Counted from the stretch's first letter, positions 13,210 to 25,844 are shown. The stretch is 64,000 bases of DNA from Orbilia blumenaviensis (GCA_036872755.1 JAVHNS010000003.1:1984001-2048000); one strand, 5' to 3'. Translations and numbers: made by a program. Notes: generated from the sequence alone by a model not told the origin.

Positions 13210-14648
13210 ATGTCGTCCAAGACTGACAAGAAGGGCGGATCGTCAGCCGCGACAACACACCCCGACATTCAGACCGGTGACCTCCTCGGCCTGGGCTCTT
13301 CCAGCTCCTCCACCATCCCCCTCATTCCTCACCCAGATTTCACTCCGACTACGTCTCAGGCCGGCGACGACGATGAACTTCCTCCCTCCTATGATGCAGA
13401 GGGAACCAGTCTTCTACCTCACCCCTCACACTCCGTTCCGGATGGCGCCACAAATGCTGTCCCGCTTGAACCTCCTCCGGACTTCACTCCCTATGTCGCA
13501 GAACACTACGAGAACCCCACAACCGGATCCGTCACATCCTACGATATTCACCTGAACGAAGATGGCGAAGCCCTCTACCGCTTCCTTCTCACCCAGAACA
13601 TGCATTCCCCTCGTCCTCAGGTCCGGATGCGAGGCACTCATGTCGAAAAACACCACCACCATCATCATCGTAACAGTCTCGACGATCGGAGAAACTCGAC
13701 GGAGCACAAAACCATTGTAGACTTTGATATTACTATGGACTTCCAGTCTCTTATTCTCATCGAACCGGGTCAGCAGGGAATCATTCAGGTTGTGGACGAA
13801 GACACCGAGGCACACCGTGGAGGAGCGTTCAGATCGAAAGGACGTAATACTCGATCGCTACCGGACGATACACCGATCATGCCTAAGGATATCCGAAGCT
13901 GGGCTGATGATTACTGCAACGATCCTTCTACCTGCAAAGAGTAAGGACAATCCTACGATCTGATGCTGTTTGGCCTTTCTTCTTTTTTCCCCTTCTCTTT
14001 TTCTCTCCAAATTTCTGTTATCTAACGTGTGAAACCCCCCATAGATTCGTTATGGAGAAAATCTGCCCTGGTTATGACACCAAGTACCTCTCAACCAGAT
14101 TACACCAGCTTATCCAATCCACGAACTACGCCGGCGACATCCAAATTACCTTCCCGACAACTCATAATAAGGTCAAGATTAGGCCGGCAAACAAGATTAC
14201 TGAACTCAGATACAACAAGTTCGTCCGATGGTTCTGCTACCTCACCTTCCTCTGGCTCATCACCTGGCCGGTCCTATTCTTCATGACCAAAAATTACAAC
14301 GTCGTCCGATCCGTCTGGCCCATGTCCGCTGTTGACGTCAACGGCCGTCGCCGTGTTAAGATGACTGAGGACCAATGGTTTGAATACTGGAGACTCGCCA
14401 TTCGGAGAGCGGTTCTCGGCCGCAGACAGGGCAAAGTCACGGAGCAGGATCTGATTGAATTAGCACAAGAGGCAGGAATGCCGAGGATGCCCATTAGGAC
14501 TGGCAGCCAGTTTGTGGACAACGTACTAGGAGGAGCTGTGGATTTTTTCGGCGCCGTCGGTGAACAACGGAGGGCATTCGGCTGGGGTAGAAATGACACC
14601 AACCAGTGGAACTTCAGATGGGGACAAAACGACTGCAGCTGGGATTAA
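13210..14648 (+). CDS. Conserved fungal membrane protein with histidine tract
   Basis: Two exons (13210-13940 and 14045-14648) join in frame into 444 residues. The N-terminal third is Ser/Pro-rich and acidic, with a repeated hydrophobic pattern (PHPDFTP, PPPDFTP). About residues 117-127 read LNEDGEALYRF, which resembles a conserved Pezizomycotina family that databases sometimes label an ABC transporter; no ATP-binding motif is visible here. A six-histidine run (about residues 148-153) lies in the middle. One or two membrane segments occur in exon 2 (FCYLTFLWLITWPVLFF). The C-terminus is rich in Trp, Asn and Gly. Its role is unknown, and an endomembrane location is only a guess. Confidence 0.85.
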
Positions 14649-15251
14649 GACGGTATCGACTTGGAAAACGGGTCCTATTTTACACACAACCAAAATACAC
14701 ACACAAACACACACATAAAAACCTGTGCATAAATATTAAAAATGCTAATTGAGGTCGTCGGATGGGGTGGTGGAGCTTAGGCGTTGGAACCGGGAAGGGA
14801 CGAATAATGGATTACTCTATCTTTCCCTCATTCTCTCTCTTCTCTATTGTTCTTGTTTTAACTATTTTTATGACACTATACTACAACTACTACAGATTAT
14901 TCGTTTCTATACGGGTTATACAGCATTCATACTCTTTTTTTTTTTTTTTTTTTTTTGCATATACCATTACCATATTATATTTTGAATATATCTACTATCA
15001 CTACCTATGTACTACATCCCACGACCCAACTCGCTCCTCTTGTGGTTTAGTCATCGCTGATCCGTGCATACATCTACCAATCAACTCTGGCGCATCGTAA
15101 TAGGCATTTTTTGTGTTGATGGATTTGTCTTAATGTCACACAACCCGCACCCGCATATTAGAACTTGTAAAAGTTTCAACCACCGAAAAAGCCATCCCAC
15201 CTGCAGTCTAGCATCAGCGTCGCAGAACCATCCGCGCGCAGCTCTCCAACC
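14649..15251. other. Intergenic region
   Basis: Contains a CA-rich stretch (about 14690-14715) and a T run of about 20 near 14936-14956. No gene was seen. It should include the terminator of the upstream gene and the promoter of the downstream gene. Confidence 0.5.
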
Positions 15252-15966
15252 ATGACGTGGAACCCCTTCGGTGGGTCGTCCAACAAGGACTCCTCGCCTT
15301 CAACCGTCCCAAAGGCACCACCACCTCCTCCACCTCCAGCAGCAGTTCCTCCTCCAGCAGCAATACCATCCAGTCCACCAACCGACCAAACATCATTACA
15401 GCAGTATCAACGTCCTCAACTCACCGAAAAACAAAAATATGTAAAAGACATGGGTTACAAAACCGCCTTAGCGGCCGCCGTGATATGCCCAATTATTATA
15501 TTCATGCCGCCTCGGAAAATGGACTTTTACACCTTCGGACTTATATGCTCTACCGCTTTTTGTGTTAATCATGTTATGCAGGTGTGTAAATCTCTCTTGT
15601 TATTGGATTTCTCTCTGTCGATGGTGAACAAATGAACATTTTGACTAAATCAAATATATGTAAAAATTATAGGAACACGGCCACCCCGGCCTCCTCTACG
15701 CAATTGCACCAAAGGGATCGATGGAATACCAAGAAAAAGTTGCAAAATCACGGAAGAGGTATGATGGTATGATGCCTAGCGAGGCTATATGGGCACAGCT
15801 CAAAGATGTATGGAACCAGCGTTACGACGACGACGATGACGATGACGTAGAAGAAGAGAAGAAGGAGTCTATGTTGGATCAGATAAGAAGGGAGGAGGCA
15901 GAGAGGGGCGGTGAGAGTTCATCGATCTTGAAAATGCTGGAGGAGCAGGAGAAGAAGAGGAAGTGA
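15252..15966 (+). CDS. Small Pro-rich membrane protein, conserved in fungi
   Basis: Exons 15252-15581 and 15673-15966 join in phase 0 into 207 residues. The N-terminus (about residues 20-45) is almost all Pro and Ala. Two hydrophobic segments follow (AALAAAVICPIIIFMPP and FYTFGLICSTAFCVNHVM), then a charged tail with a seven-Asp run and a predicted helical Glu/Lys/Arg stretch to the end. Short fungal proteins of this layout are sometimes named rhomboid family membrane protein, but no rhomboid catalytic Ser or His context is seen, so I do not adopt that. The location may be mitochondrial or another internal membrane (inference). Confidence 0.8.
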
Positions 15967-17084
15967 GAATTTTGACGGATTGATGGATGGATGGTTATGG
16001 AGTTTGAGGATTGTATAGGGCTGGTGTATATATTGTAAGATATCTAGAGTGTAAATATGACAGAATAGTATGCAAAGTTACTTAATTAGGTACTTGCATC
16101 CACGTTGAGTAGGTATTCAAGTAAGCCTAGGGGGGTAATGAGAAGCAAAAGTATGTGAGCCTCCCTTACTACCCCATCTTTGTGATAACAAGATAAGAGG
16201 CTCTGGCCACCGCCACAATCTGGCTGCAGCTCACCAATTCCGAAACTTATATATCAAAGAACACGATACAGCCCCCCTAAATGGCATTTCTTCGGTCAGA
16301 ACTACCCAGAAACCTTGACATCTCAAAGAAAAAAGAAAGAAAAGAAATAGAAGAAACTGCGTCTTCTCTAGTTGAAACCGTCAACGCTATGGTATCCTGA
16401 ACAAGCTCAAGCCTTCTCCTTTTCTCAGAAAGCCCAGTTGTTTCCATAGACTACTATTAATAAGTCACGGCATGGCATATACACCCCTTCCCTGTGTCAG
16501 AGCGATAGCTCCAGATGCTTCTACGTCCTCTACCACCGATATGCGTCTTCCTAAACAAAGAGCTGGGCGTCCATCCTTCATTTTGCATCTCGCTCTCCGC
16601 ATCTATAGCATCAAAGCCGCTCCTGACTCGCAGAACCTCTAGATGCTTCGAAGATGAGAATATGCGCTTCAACAGTTCAAACCCCTCTGATGACAATGAA
16701 ATTCATCAGCTCCCATTATGCCAAACAACCTCACTGCTTGCCTTCCCCCCATTTCCTTCCCAAACACACGGCTTAATGTAACAAAAGGATGTCTTCTACT
16801 GCCTAAACCATGGTACTGCTATTGTTTTCTAGAGAACATCAAAGATGTGAATGTCGGGAGTATATAAGCAGTACCTCGTCTCACCGGCTGCTAAAACCGA
16901 TAGAGAATCTCTCTCGTAAAATATCACTTTGTCTATCGACGTATACATTTATTCAGCCCTCAAAGCCGGACTTTCATCACCAACCTGTAGTTATATAGGA
17001 TATAACGCCCCATCAAGGGCCTTAAACAACGTATACAAATATCAAATACGACAGCAAATATATCTAAAAAAATATATAAAAAAA
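15967..17084. other. Intergenic region, no gene seen
   Basis: Open frames around 16457-16781 on both strands are complementary shadows without recognisable domains. The last 100 bases before the ATG at 17085 are AT-rich, with TATA-like strings near 17070. Confidence 0.45.
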
Positions 17085-18197
17085 ATGCTGTCCTACAACC
17101 AATCCCCCTTCTCAACAACCTACACCGACACGACAGCCGCAAGTCTCTTTCATCTAACCCCCCAATCTCAGCTTCAGCAGCAGCAACTTCAGCAGCAGCA
17201 GCAATTAACAACTCCCCTACAATTACCGTTGCTACTGCAAGATGACACCTCAGCGGGCCTAGATTTCTCAAACCCATCGATTCAGGAGTATCTCATCAAT
17301 AATGATGTTCTAGAGTCTCTCGCTCAAGAGGTCGCACTTATTGATTCTTCAACTTCTTTATCATCATCTGCTCAGCCATCGACGGCGGCAGCAGCAGGGT
17401 CTTTACTCCAAAACACTACGAATATTAACAATTCGACCGCTGGAATGCCACTGATCGCCCCACATACACCAATTCCACCATCATCGTTGGCAGTAGTAGC
17501 GGCAGGAATCTCAAATCCAACAGGGTCAAATCTTCAAACCATTACACCAAACAATGTAATCCCTCTAGATGACGTTCAAACCGACCAGTTCGCAACTATG
17601 CAAGCGGAAACCACTCTATCATTAGGTGTGATGGCCTATCTTGAGAATCTAGAAAAACAAATAGCAGAGATGAGGAGGTTCGTAACTGCTGGTTTTGCGA
17701 AGAGGGAGTTTGGGAGAGGGGGTGATGTTGAGAGGTGTGTATTTTATCTAGCCATGCGTTTTGCTTTAATTACCCTTATATCTGTATGCATATGGAACAT
17801 TGGTGGAATGTTAGGTTTTGTTAATATTTTTTTATTTTCGGGAGGACGGTCAGACAGCGCCTCCACAGCCGTAACTTCAACTTCCAAAACATAACCGAAG
17901 TAAATGAGCCGTTCCAGATACTACTCACTTCCACCGGTTCAATCCCATCCCGATTTCCAGTGAACGGAGTGGAGTTGAAAAGTTTAAACCGTGGGTTCTC
18001 CAATTTTTCCTTCCTTTGTACCCCTGCAGGTGACTAATCTGTTAATGTGTGAGGGAGGGATAGATGAGGAAATGGACGCACTCTTGGACGAGTACGATAT
18101 ACCATTTAGCCCGGCACTGTTTTTGCACGAGAAGCAGTTGTTGTATTTACGATTTATTGGCGCGAATCGGGCAATTATGCATCGGGTTGTGGATTAA
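17085..18197 (+). CDS. Gln/Ser-rich protein of unknown function
   Basis: Proposed exons 17085-17734, 17845-17959 and 18030-18197 join in frame into 310 residues. The start ATG at 17085 is chosen because the upstream frame is AT-rich and unlike protein. The N-terminus has glutamine runs (about residues 26-40), followed by Ser/Thr/Ala-rich sequence, then a short predicted coiled coil (MAYLENLEKQIAEMRRF) and an acidic C-terminal segment (IDEEMDALLDEYDIPF). I do not recognise a family. The layout, with a disordered Q-rich part and a short dimerising helix, would fit a nuclear cofactor, but that is inference. The second intron (donor GTGAAC at 17960) is needed to avoid a stop and is the weakest join. 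Confidence 0.6.
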
Positions 18198-18741
18198 ATC
18201 AATTACTTTCTTTTACGGATTATAGATGAAATATGGTAACATGTACCGGCGTTTCTCACACGAGGGTTTGCTTCCGTCAAAGGAAATCATGATTGTGTTT
18301 CTTTTTTTACTATTTGTATGTTTAGATTTAAAAGAGGTAGAGAGAAAAGACCATTGCATAGATACATTAGAAGATATAGCAAAAAAAACTCCACTTGGTA
18401 GATTGGTGCAATACCCAAAATTGAACATAAAATATAAAAAATGAAGGTTTTAACCGCTAAGCTACAAAAAAGGGATATCGGAGATATTGTGATGGAAATG
18501 ATTTGGAGGAGGAGGAGGGGCGGAGGGTTGATTTTTCTTTCTTTCTTTTTTTTTTTTTTGCTGGTATATGTTTCTGTTCATGAACCATGTCTAGTTCTTT
18601 AGAGCGGGGAATGGAGGGTGTAAAACGAGGGTATCTCATATCCATGGATGCTTTCAGAAGTCAAAAGTAAAAAAAAAAAACTATAACTCTTTGTCTTTTC
18701 TAAAATCGCATCAAATCATGAGGATAGATATATGAAAGATC
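18198..18741. other. Convergent intergenic region
   Basis: AT-rich 3' flanks of two convergent genes. A and T runs occur near 18546-18560 and 18670-18680. No gene was recognised. Confidence 0.5.
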
Positions 18742-20173
18742 TCAAGATTGAGCCTGCGCCCACTTGGGAGCCCACTTGGGAGTCTTTGCCCACTTTGGCG
18801 CCTTCCAGTTCTGTTGAGACTGGGGACGCTTCGCCATTCTCCTCATCAAACGGTCTTCCTGATCGGCGCGTAGGCTCAGCTTCTGCTCGAAGCGGCTGAA
18901 GCCTGAGTTCTTGGTGAGAGAGTGGTAAACGATGTTGGCTGGGAAGGTAAGAAGAAGGAGAAGAGAGAAGCCGCAAAGGCTGAGGATTGTGTACCATGAA
19001 CCAGTCTGTATTATATTTTTTTTTATTAGTATAGGTGTTTTGGAATTGTATGGAGAGGGGGGTAAACTGACCAAAAGATCACAGTCCCCATCGTAATAAA
19101 TTTCACGCTTGAACACAATATCATGCCCCATGCCGGAACGAGTGCAAGTCCAGCTCCAGAAGTCTCGGTCATCGTTGTCTAGCTTGAAGACGCGGGTGAC
19201 ATATCCAGCACTTATAAGAACATGACGTTAGCACATACATCCCTAAGAACGATTGGTAGAAAAGCATTAGAGAAAACTTACGTGGCACCGAATGCAAGCG
19301 ACCAGATGATTAGGAGGGAGAGGGTAAAGTATTCTGTCCGTGTGAACATGATGTAATACGACTTCGCGCTTCTGAAGATATTCTGCAACCACAGCCCAAA
19401 GAAGACGAATGTTCCAGTACCACAGATCCTATTATCATATCCCAATTAGCATTCACGACCTTCAAGTACAGTGATAGTTTAATCAGGTGCCGACAATCAA
19501 AAGAGTATTCTTACGCAATAATCAAATAAACACCCGTCAGATCAATATCCGCCGGCCAAGCCCTCAACGTCATCCCCCTAGCCCCCATATCAATCTCTTC
19601 CTGTGTCAACTCCTCCCATGTGCCCCTTAGGAACCTCCTAGGCGTCGACACCCGATCTCGAAACGGCAAATAATCATCAACCCACACATAAACCACCAAT
19701 ATAAACGTGCAAAGCGAGGTCGTCCAATTCAAAAGGTATAAAATGGTTCTTAAACGTGAGTAGAACCATTTACCACGGATCATATGGAGCTTTGGAGGCC
19801 CCTTGTATAAAGAGTCGCCATCATCCACGCTACCGCGTGGAGTGTGCGTTTTTGTCTTCTCAACTGATGGACGCATTGATTTTATTACCGGCACTCGAGG
19901 GGAGGCCGGTGGGGAGCCTGAGAAACTGCCGGAGAAGGACCTTTGGTGGCCTGGGTGTCTGCGGAGGGAAGGTAGCGCGCCTTGTTGGCGTGGTGGGGGG
20001 CTACCGTTGTTGGAACCCAGGTCGCTATCTGGGTGGTGGATTAGCGAGAAGCTTGAGCCGGTGTGTGAAGATACGGAACCTCGTCGAGCGGCGGGGAATG
20101 TGTCGGAGTCTGGGGAGCCAAGCGAGGGACTGAATGATTCTCTACGGGTATGTGTTGGAAGTCGCTGTTCCAT
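18742..20173 (-). CDS. Four-helix membrane protein with PKWA-repeat tail
   Basis: Minus-strand exons 20173-19515, 19428-19282, 19210-19072 and 19005-18742 sum to 1209 bases (402 residues). Residues 1 to about 135 are Ser/Pro/Arg-rich and probably cytosolic and phosphorylated. Four hydrophobic segments follow, for example TILYLLNWTTSLCTFILVV, YLIIAICGTGTFVFFGLWL, YFTLSLLIIWSLAFGA and ILSLCGFSLLLLLTF, a spacing that recalls MARVEL-like or tetraspan proteins. Between helices 3 and 4 lies a loop with three or four Cys. The C-terminal tail is basic and ends with repeated PKWA units. Function is unknown; a role at the plasma membrane or a septum is plausible for this architecture but unproven. Confidence 0.82.
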
Positions 20174-23100
20174 GCTGGGGAAAGAAAGAAAAGAAAAAGA
20201 AGAAGAGGGAGAGGAAAAAGAAGGCCAAGAACTAATGGGGATATATATTATACCAGCAAATCTGTTTGACAGATAAACTAAGTATTTGTATTACTTTAGG
20301 TTTTCTTTGGGCGTAGTGGGGTTTTTTCCGACACCAGGCTGACGGTGGTCTGCGGCTGAGCTATTCTAGGTGCCAAATCTAGATGCGCCCGCTTCCTAGC
20401 AGCTAGCAGTGCGGTCTAGGGCAGCTTCTTGGGTGGAGATTTTTCTGTATGGCCTGACACCAGCTCCCTTCGGCAATTTGTATTTGTATTTTCAGAGACC
20501 TGCTTGGTCAAACTGCTTGTTCCTGCTCCTGTGCAGCTAAATAGCAGTTGTGCAACCTCAGGGAAATCCAAATTTTAAGAAGGAATAGAAAGGGTTAAAT
20601 TCGGATATCGGATCAAAGGACGGTGCTAGCTTTGAAACGTCCTTGCTTTCAGTCCAAAGAAAAGGAAGGACTTGAGAAAGCTGCGACCTTCAAGCTAACT
20701 ATGGGGAATAGAACTCTCTTTCGATGGTTTTAAGGTCTTTTTTGTCAGGAAAATGGATTTCTTCTTGGTTTAAAGCTTGATCCCGGAAAGCTGTTATATC
20801 GTATTAGTTTCAAGTTTGCTGACTGCAGGGAAGTTGCCACTCGAGGCGAGTGAGCTCTATCTGTATCGTGTTAGTTCCAATGCCGAAGTTGTATGGAAAG
20901 CTTCAAGAGAACAAAACAGGTGAGATGTAGAAAGAACAAGATCAGAGTTGGGAAAAACTTCTTGAAAAACAAAAAGAACTCTAGAATCAATGCTCGACCA
21001 TGATCCCGTCTTTAATATCAACCCACTTGCTTCCATTCATCCCAAAAAAAGATTTGAACAAAAATCCATCCCATGAAGGGTGTGACCATGACCAACGTCA
21101 AACCCCAAAAACCCTCCCTCCCAAGCCTGCTGAAGCTTTTTCGTTGGAGAACTGGTCCTGAAAATGGTAAAGTTTTACCGAACTGGGAGGCTTGCAGGGG
21201 TCCCATGTTCAGGTTTCCAAATACTTTCTGGGTGAGGCTGAGATGCTTGACAAACGGTTTACTCCAAAACTTGCGATGCATAAGACATGCGGATCTTCGG
21301 CTAGGGTAAAGGGTTTGCAGTTCAATTGTCAGGATTATGTGTGGGAGTACTCGTAGAAACGATCAAGTCTTTTCATTTCGAATTCCCGCATGGGATGAGC
21401 CTCTTAAACTTACATCTCGTAATCGGGACCTTTTGATAAATATAAATCTGCAAAGAAAGTTCCAAATGGTAACCTTTGCCGAAGCGTCTTTGATAGAGGA
21501 TACAATTTGATATTCTTGGCCACCCCTCGTAAGAAAAAAACCGTACGCAAAGATTATGCCGGGAGTTAGGACTTTCGTTTATAATTGGCGCGCCGAATAT
21601 TGACAAGGTAAGGGTTTTACAAGGGGAAGCACCCGTTTTTCCGTCTCACGCCATATGTCAATAAGATGCCTCTTTTAGACATGCATTATGCATAAATTGC
21701 TTAGCCATTGAAAGTAGAGGTGAGTGTCGGAAAGCTGTTGTTTTGGGGAGAGAGCATTTGGAAAACCTTGGTATCAACTTTGGTGTCACAGGATATCCGG
21801 ATGGATCCATGGATTTATATGTATGTCGGAACTTTCGAAAGCTGGTGCTGGTATTTCAAAATTTGTGCCAATCGGACCCATAGTCTACTAAGTACCTTTC
21901 ATGATTGAATTTTGAATCCAAATAGCCGAAGATGTAAGCGTAAGCTAGGCTATACCAAAGGGCAATGTTGTGATCCTAATTTTAATCCCGAATGGCGACG
22001 TCAAGATTATTGATACTTCGAGTCAGGTTATGATTTGTTGGATGTTGAGGGTCGCAACACATTAATGGGAAGGTTACACAGCGCGATGCATACATCCGTG
22101 GTGTCCGAATGGACCAGAAAAATCGATGGAAGCTTCTTAACTAGGCCTTTTGTGGGCCACGATCATGAGGACTCCAGAGTTTATAGAATCATCATTGTAT
22201 TTGCCTGTATTGTCAGTGATTGTACAAGTCGGCATCACAAGTTTACTAAATTATAAGCGACAAGTGTGCATGTGGTTTGGAAATTCAAGGTTGCGTATTT
22301 TCGGATGTTCAGTGATTTTGCATTGATCATCTTGTGCAGTGGGGAGCTTGCCATTTCTGGGTTTGGTGCCCAAGATTCTCCGAGGAATGCGTATACTAAT
22401 ATGTTATGCTTGATCTTCTTTATCACAGACAAACATTGCAGCTTACCAGATTTTGTATATCAAAATTATTCAAGTACTCCGATTCCCCATGCTTTCCCCC
22501 GGATATTCTAATAGAGTTTATAAGAAAGGTCCTATAGGCTAGCTGCGAAATCGATAGGGTTAAAAGTCCTGAGCTCATAAATTTCTTTTTGGATGCTCAC
22601 TCAGGTAGTCGCGTCGCAATCCGAGGAAACTGCAGATAGTTGTAGGAGGCTGGTTGGCAAGCTCATTCTGGAATGCTGGTGATTTTCCCAACAAGAATAT
22701 TGCAATGGGCAGCGTGCCCCGCATACTTTCTATTCTTTCTAGATTCAATTCAAGACAAAAATGCGGCGAGATTGAAGCTGACGAACCACTGCGGTTGATC
22801 ACGCAAAGGCATAAGGCCATGAATTGAAGATCCTGGCAACGGTCGACTCCGGCCGCATCAAGCTTCCACATGAACTTCTCCAACCTGTCTCTATTTTCAC
22901 TCGCAAACAGTCTCTCGGCACTCCTAAACCTGAACGGTCGGCACCGGCAGCAATTCGCCTTTCTAAGGAACTTGCCCTGGTCGGGTTGGTCCGGATATAA
23001 GATCTGAATCCAAGGAAGAGATAAGCGAGGGCGGAAGCGAATGGAGCGGGCAGAAGTAACAGGCAAGACATGACAAGACTAACTCCGGCTGATACCTCCA

Positions 23101-23686
23101 ACGAAAACCCTATGAAAATGCCCACTGATGTAGATATAGCCGTAACCAATTCAGTAAAATAACATAAAAATTCGGATTTATCACGGAATTATTAACAATA
23201 CAAGAAGGATCTACCAATTGTTGATAATGCAATTACCAATTAACAGACGGATCATATTCCACAATACCACTCTGATAACCTCAATGAGGCGAAAACCCAC
23301 CAAAATTGTGTTTGCAACTGATGCCTACGTAGCTGCGCTGAGGTATTTCGCTTGAGCGCAGGTTTCTGCATGCATGGTGGAATCGCAGTCGGGATAATTA
23401 GCACGGTGGCGGTCAAAGAATGATGCAACATTTTCCTGCTGCCTATCTCCAAATGCCGTTCAACTCAACACTCGAAGATCTACTGGTATGTGGATTCATA
23501 TGGTAACTGTAGGAGACTAACGGGTTATTTAAAGCGGGGTTTGGCCCCTTGGTTCATTTTTGTATTTAGATATTTACTATCAGTGAAATACCTATCCCGA
23601 CTAATTGAACCTGGCATAGCTAGTCTACGGAATTACAGTCTTAATTGGCCCTTTCATTGATTTTTGACCAAATTATTACACCTACG
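20174..23686. other. 3.5 kb stretch without a convincing gene
   Basis: No frame gives a recognisable full protein. The stretch 22575-23149 (minus) holds two overlapping frames that look like a decayed or mis-spliced gene and is listed separately. A hydrophobic frame at 21018-21281 (minus) is short and unsupported. No terminal repeats or transposase-like sequence were found. Confidence 0.45.
22575..23149 (-). pseudogene. Possible decayed or spliced hypothetical gene
   Basis: The frame starting at 23149 codes a hydrophobic N-terminal part (for example GVSLVMSCLLLLPAPFASAL) and then becomes Arg-rich. An overlapping frame, open to 22575, reads like protein only in its downstream part (RLEKFMWKLDAAG, LPIAIFLLGKSPAFQNEL). 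The two frames may be two halves of one gene separated by an intron or by a frameshift. No splice pair that joins them cleanly was confirmed and no family is recognised. Confidence 0.25.
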
Positions 23687-24583
23687 ATGTCTCTTGCAGG
23701 AAAAACCGCTATCATTACTGGAGGAGTTAAGAACCTTGGTGCGGAGATCGCCCAATCTCTTGCTTCTCTCGGTGCCAACTTAGCTCTTCACTACAACTCC
23801 GACAAGTCAGGGGATTCTGCTACGAATCTTCTCAAAGAGTTCAAAGAAAAGTTTCCTGGTACCACTGTCAAAGTCTACCAAGCTGATCTGACAACGGAGG
23901 CGGCTATTGAAAAGCTGTTCGCCGATGTCAAATCGGACTTTGGTGGAATCGATATTGTAATCAACACCGTAGGGAAGGTTCTCAAGAAAGATATCACCTC
24001 TATCACCGAGGCTGAGTACGATGAGATGTTTGCGTAAGTCGGCACCCGTGTCGGTAATATTTGTTCCAATGGCTAATCGAATCGTTCCCGCTAGGGTCAA
24101 TTCCAAATGCGCATTCTTCGTCCTTAAGGCCAGCGCAAAGTATGTTAATGACGGAGGCAGAGTTGTTACCATTGTGACATCCCTCCTCGCCGCCTTCACT
24201 GGATACTACAGCTCCTACGCTGGGTCGAAAGCTCCGGTGGAGCATTTCACCCGTGCTGTTTCGAAAGAGCTTCAGCCGAGATTGATCAGTGTCAACTCCG
24301 TCGCTCCCGGGCCTATGGATACTGGTAAGTCACCATTCTAAGTTCTTTCATGATCTGACAGTACTATGTATGTGAACTGATTACTAACTCGATCCGTAAC
24401 ATCATAGAATTCTTTTACCCTCAAGAGTCCCCCGAGGCAGTCGCCTACCATAAGAGCCAGGGTCTAGGGGGTCGTCTTACAGATATCAAGGATATTGCGC
24501 CATTGGTCAAATTCCTTGTCACTGAGGGCGGGTGGATTACTGGTCAAACCATATTTGCCAATGGAGGCTATACCACTCGATAA
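23687..24583 (+). CDS. Short-chain dehydrogenase/reductase (SDR)
   Basis: Classical NAD(P)-dependent SDR that reduces a carbonyl or oxidises an alcohol on an unknown substrate. Exons 23687-24033, 24095-24324 and 24408-24583 sum to 753 bases (250 residues), the usual length. The Rossmann cofactor motif is TGGVKNLG (residues 11-18). The catalytic set is Ser145, Tyr157 and Lys161 (YAGSK). The usual NNAG is replaced by NTVG (about residues 89-92). APGPMDT marks the substrate-side loop, and the C-terminus has the common GGWITGQTI pattern. It resembles fungal 3-oxoacyl-ACP-reductase-like and naphthol-reductase-like enzymes. No other biosynthetic gene is adjacent, so a cluster role is not supported. 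Confidence 0.9.
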
Positions 24584-25844
24584 ATTAAGAAATCCGATGA
24601 CTTGGTAATCCAATGTATTTAGGGATAAAATGGGAAAAATAGCATAGTCCCTAGCCTTAGGTTAGGCAAATATAGGTCCCCAGCCTACCCCAGTGCAAGC
24701 AAAGCAATGTGATATATTATTGATCTTTGCGAAAATGGAGCAGACTAATCATCACCTCTTTCGTAAGCCCAATCAACTTCTTTGCTTCCTTGAAGTCGTC
24801 TTTCGATTTCATATGTAGCTAGGTACGTAGCTAGCCAGGCTGAGTCATTTGGAGACTATTCACAAATTCCGCGTTGTCCTGCCGTTGGATTTCGCAGAGG
24901 TCGAATTTAGAATTAATATCCTATTCGTTGAGGTCCACTTGAAGAATTGCAAAATCGACTCGATATTTCAAGTAAACTGATGAGGGAAGTATTTTTCTTA
25001 GCGGATATGTATTTGAATTACTCGAATTGGTTATTATACGGTCGATGGGCCATTTGGAGAGTTTTCGCCGGCATGTCGACGTCTGGTGGTCTCGTTGACG
25101 CCTGGGTATTCAAAGCGCAACAGATCTGAACGAGCTGGCACCAGGCCTGGGATGCCGCCGTACCTGGTCAAGACAACGTTGCAACACAACGCCGTCAACA
25201 TCGTTACTTTGTGATTGATACTATGAACCAACGAGACCAGGTATGAATGGGTTTACTGAGATCTCTTAGTAAAAAGGTCATTGATATTTCTAGGCGAGGC
25301 CTGCTAAAAATCTAGGAAACCTAGGCGGCGCCTGAAAACAGGCTCATCAATATAATTCTGTGTTTCAAATCTCCCTTTTCATATGCCAAATTGCCTGCGA
25401 ATCAACCTTATCTCAGAATACAATGAGGTCCGTGTGTTGACTCACTAAATTACCACATCCAACACCGCCCAGTGCGCCGCGGTTAGCTAGTTCCCCTCAA
25501 GGTCAACCTCCCTGATCGCCCCGAGCGAGCCTGTACCTAGCGCTCCGCCTATGGTTTCAAGATCGGCTTCAAAGAGAGGAAAAGAGGGACCTTCCAACCC
25601 GTTCCATTTTCGTTGAAATGACTACTTAATTTGAGCATTGACTCACTCAGCTCAATGAGCCTTGGAAATGCATTTAAGCCCTCCTTGTTCTGAGATCCTA
25701 TTTTTCTTTCTCGAAGTTTCGGATATACATTCAAATACTCAAACAATATCGTGGTTGAGATATTGGATATAGCGCCCCTAACCTTGCCTCGCTTGTTTTT
25801 AGTTTCCGCCTCTTCTGAATTGCTTTTACTCTTTCAACTGAAGG
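24584..25844. other. Intergenic region
   Basis: No gene was seen. Short frames on both strands (24947-25231 and 25549-25746) lack recognisable features. A pyrimidine-rich stretch at about 25790-25840 precedes the ATG at 25845. Confidence 0.5.

Noticed and set aside
15252..15966. Rhomboid protease
   Set aside because: Too short, two membrane segments only, and no GxSG or catalytic His context.
17735..17844. Continuation of the Q-rich frame through 17894 as coding
   Set aside because: The segment is AT-rich with GTGTGT at its start and GGGAG at its end; removal leads into a better C-terminus.
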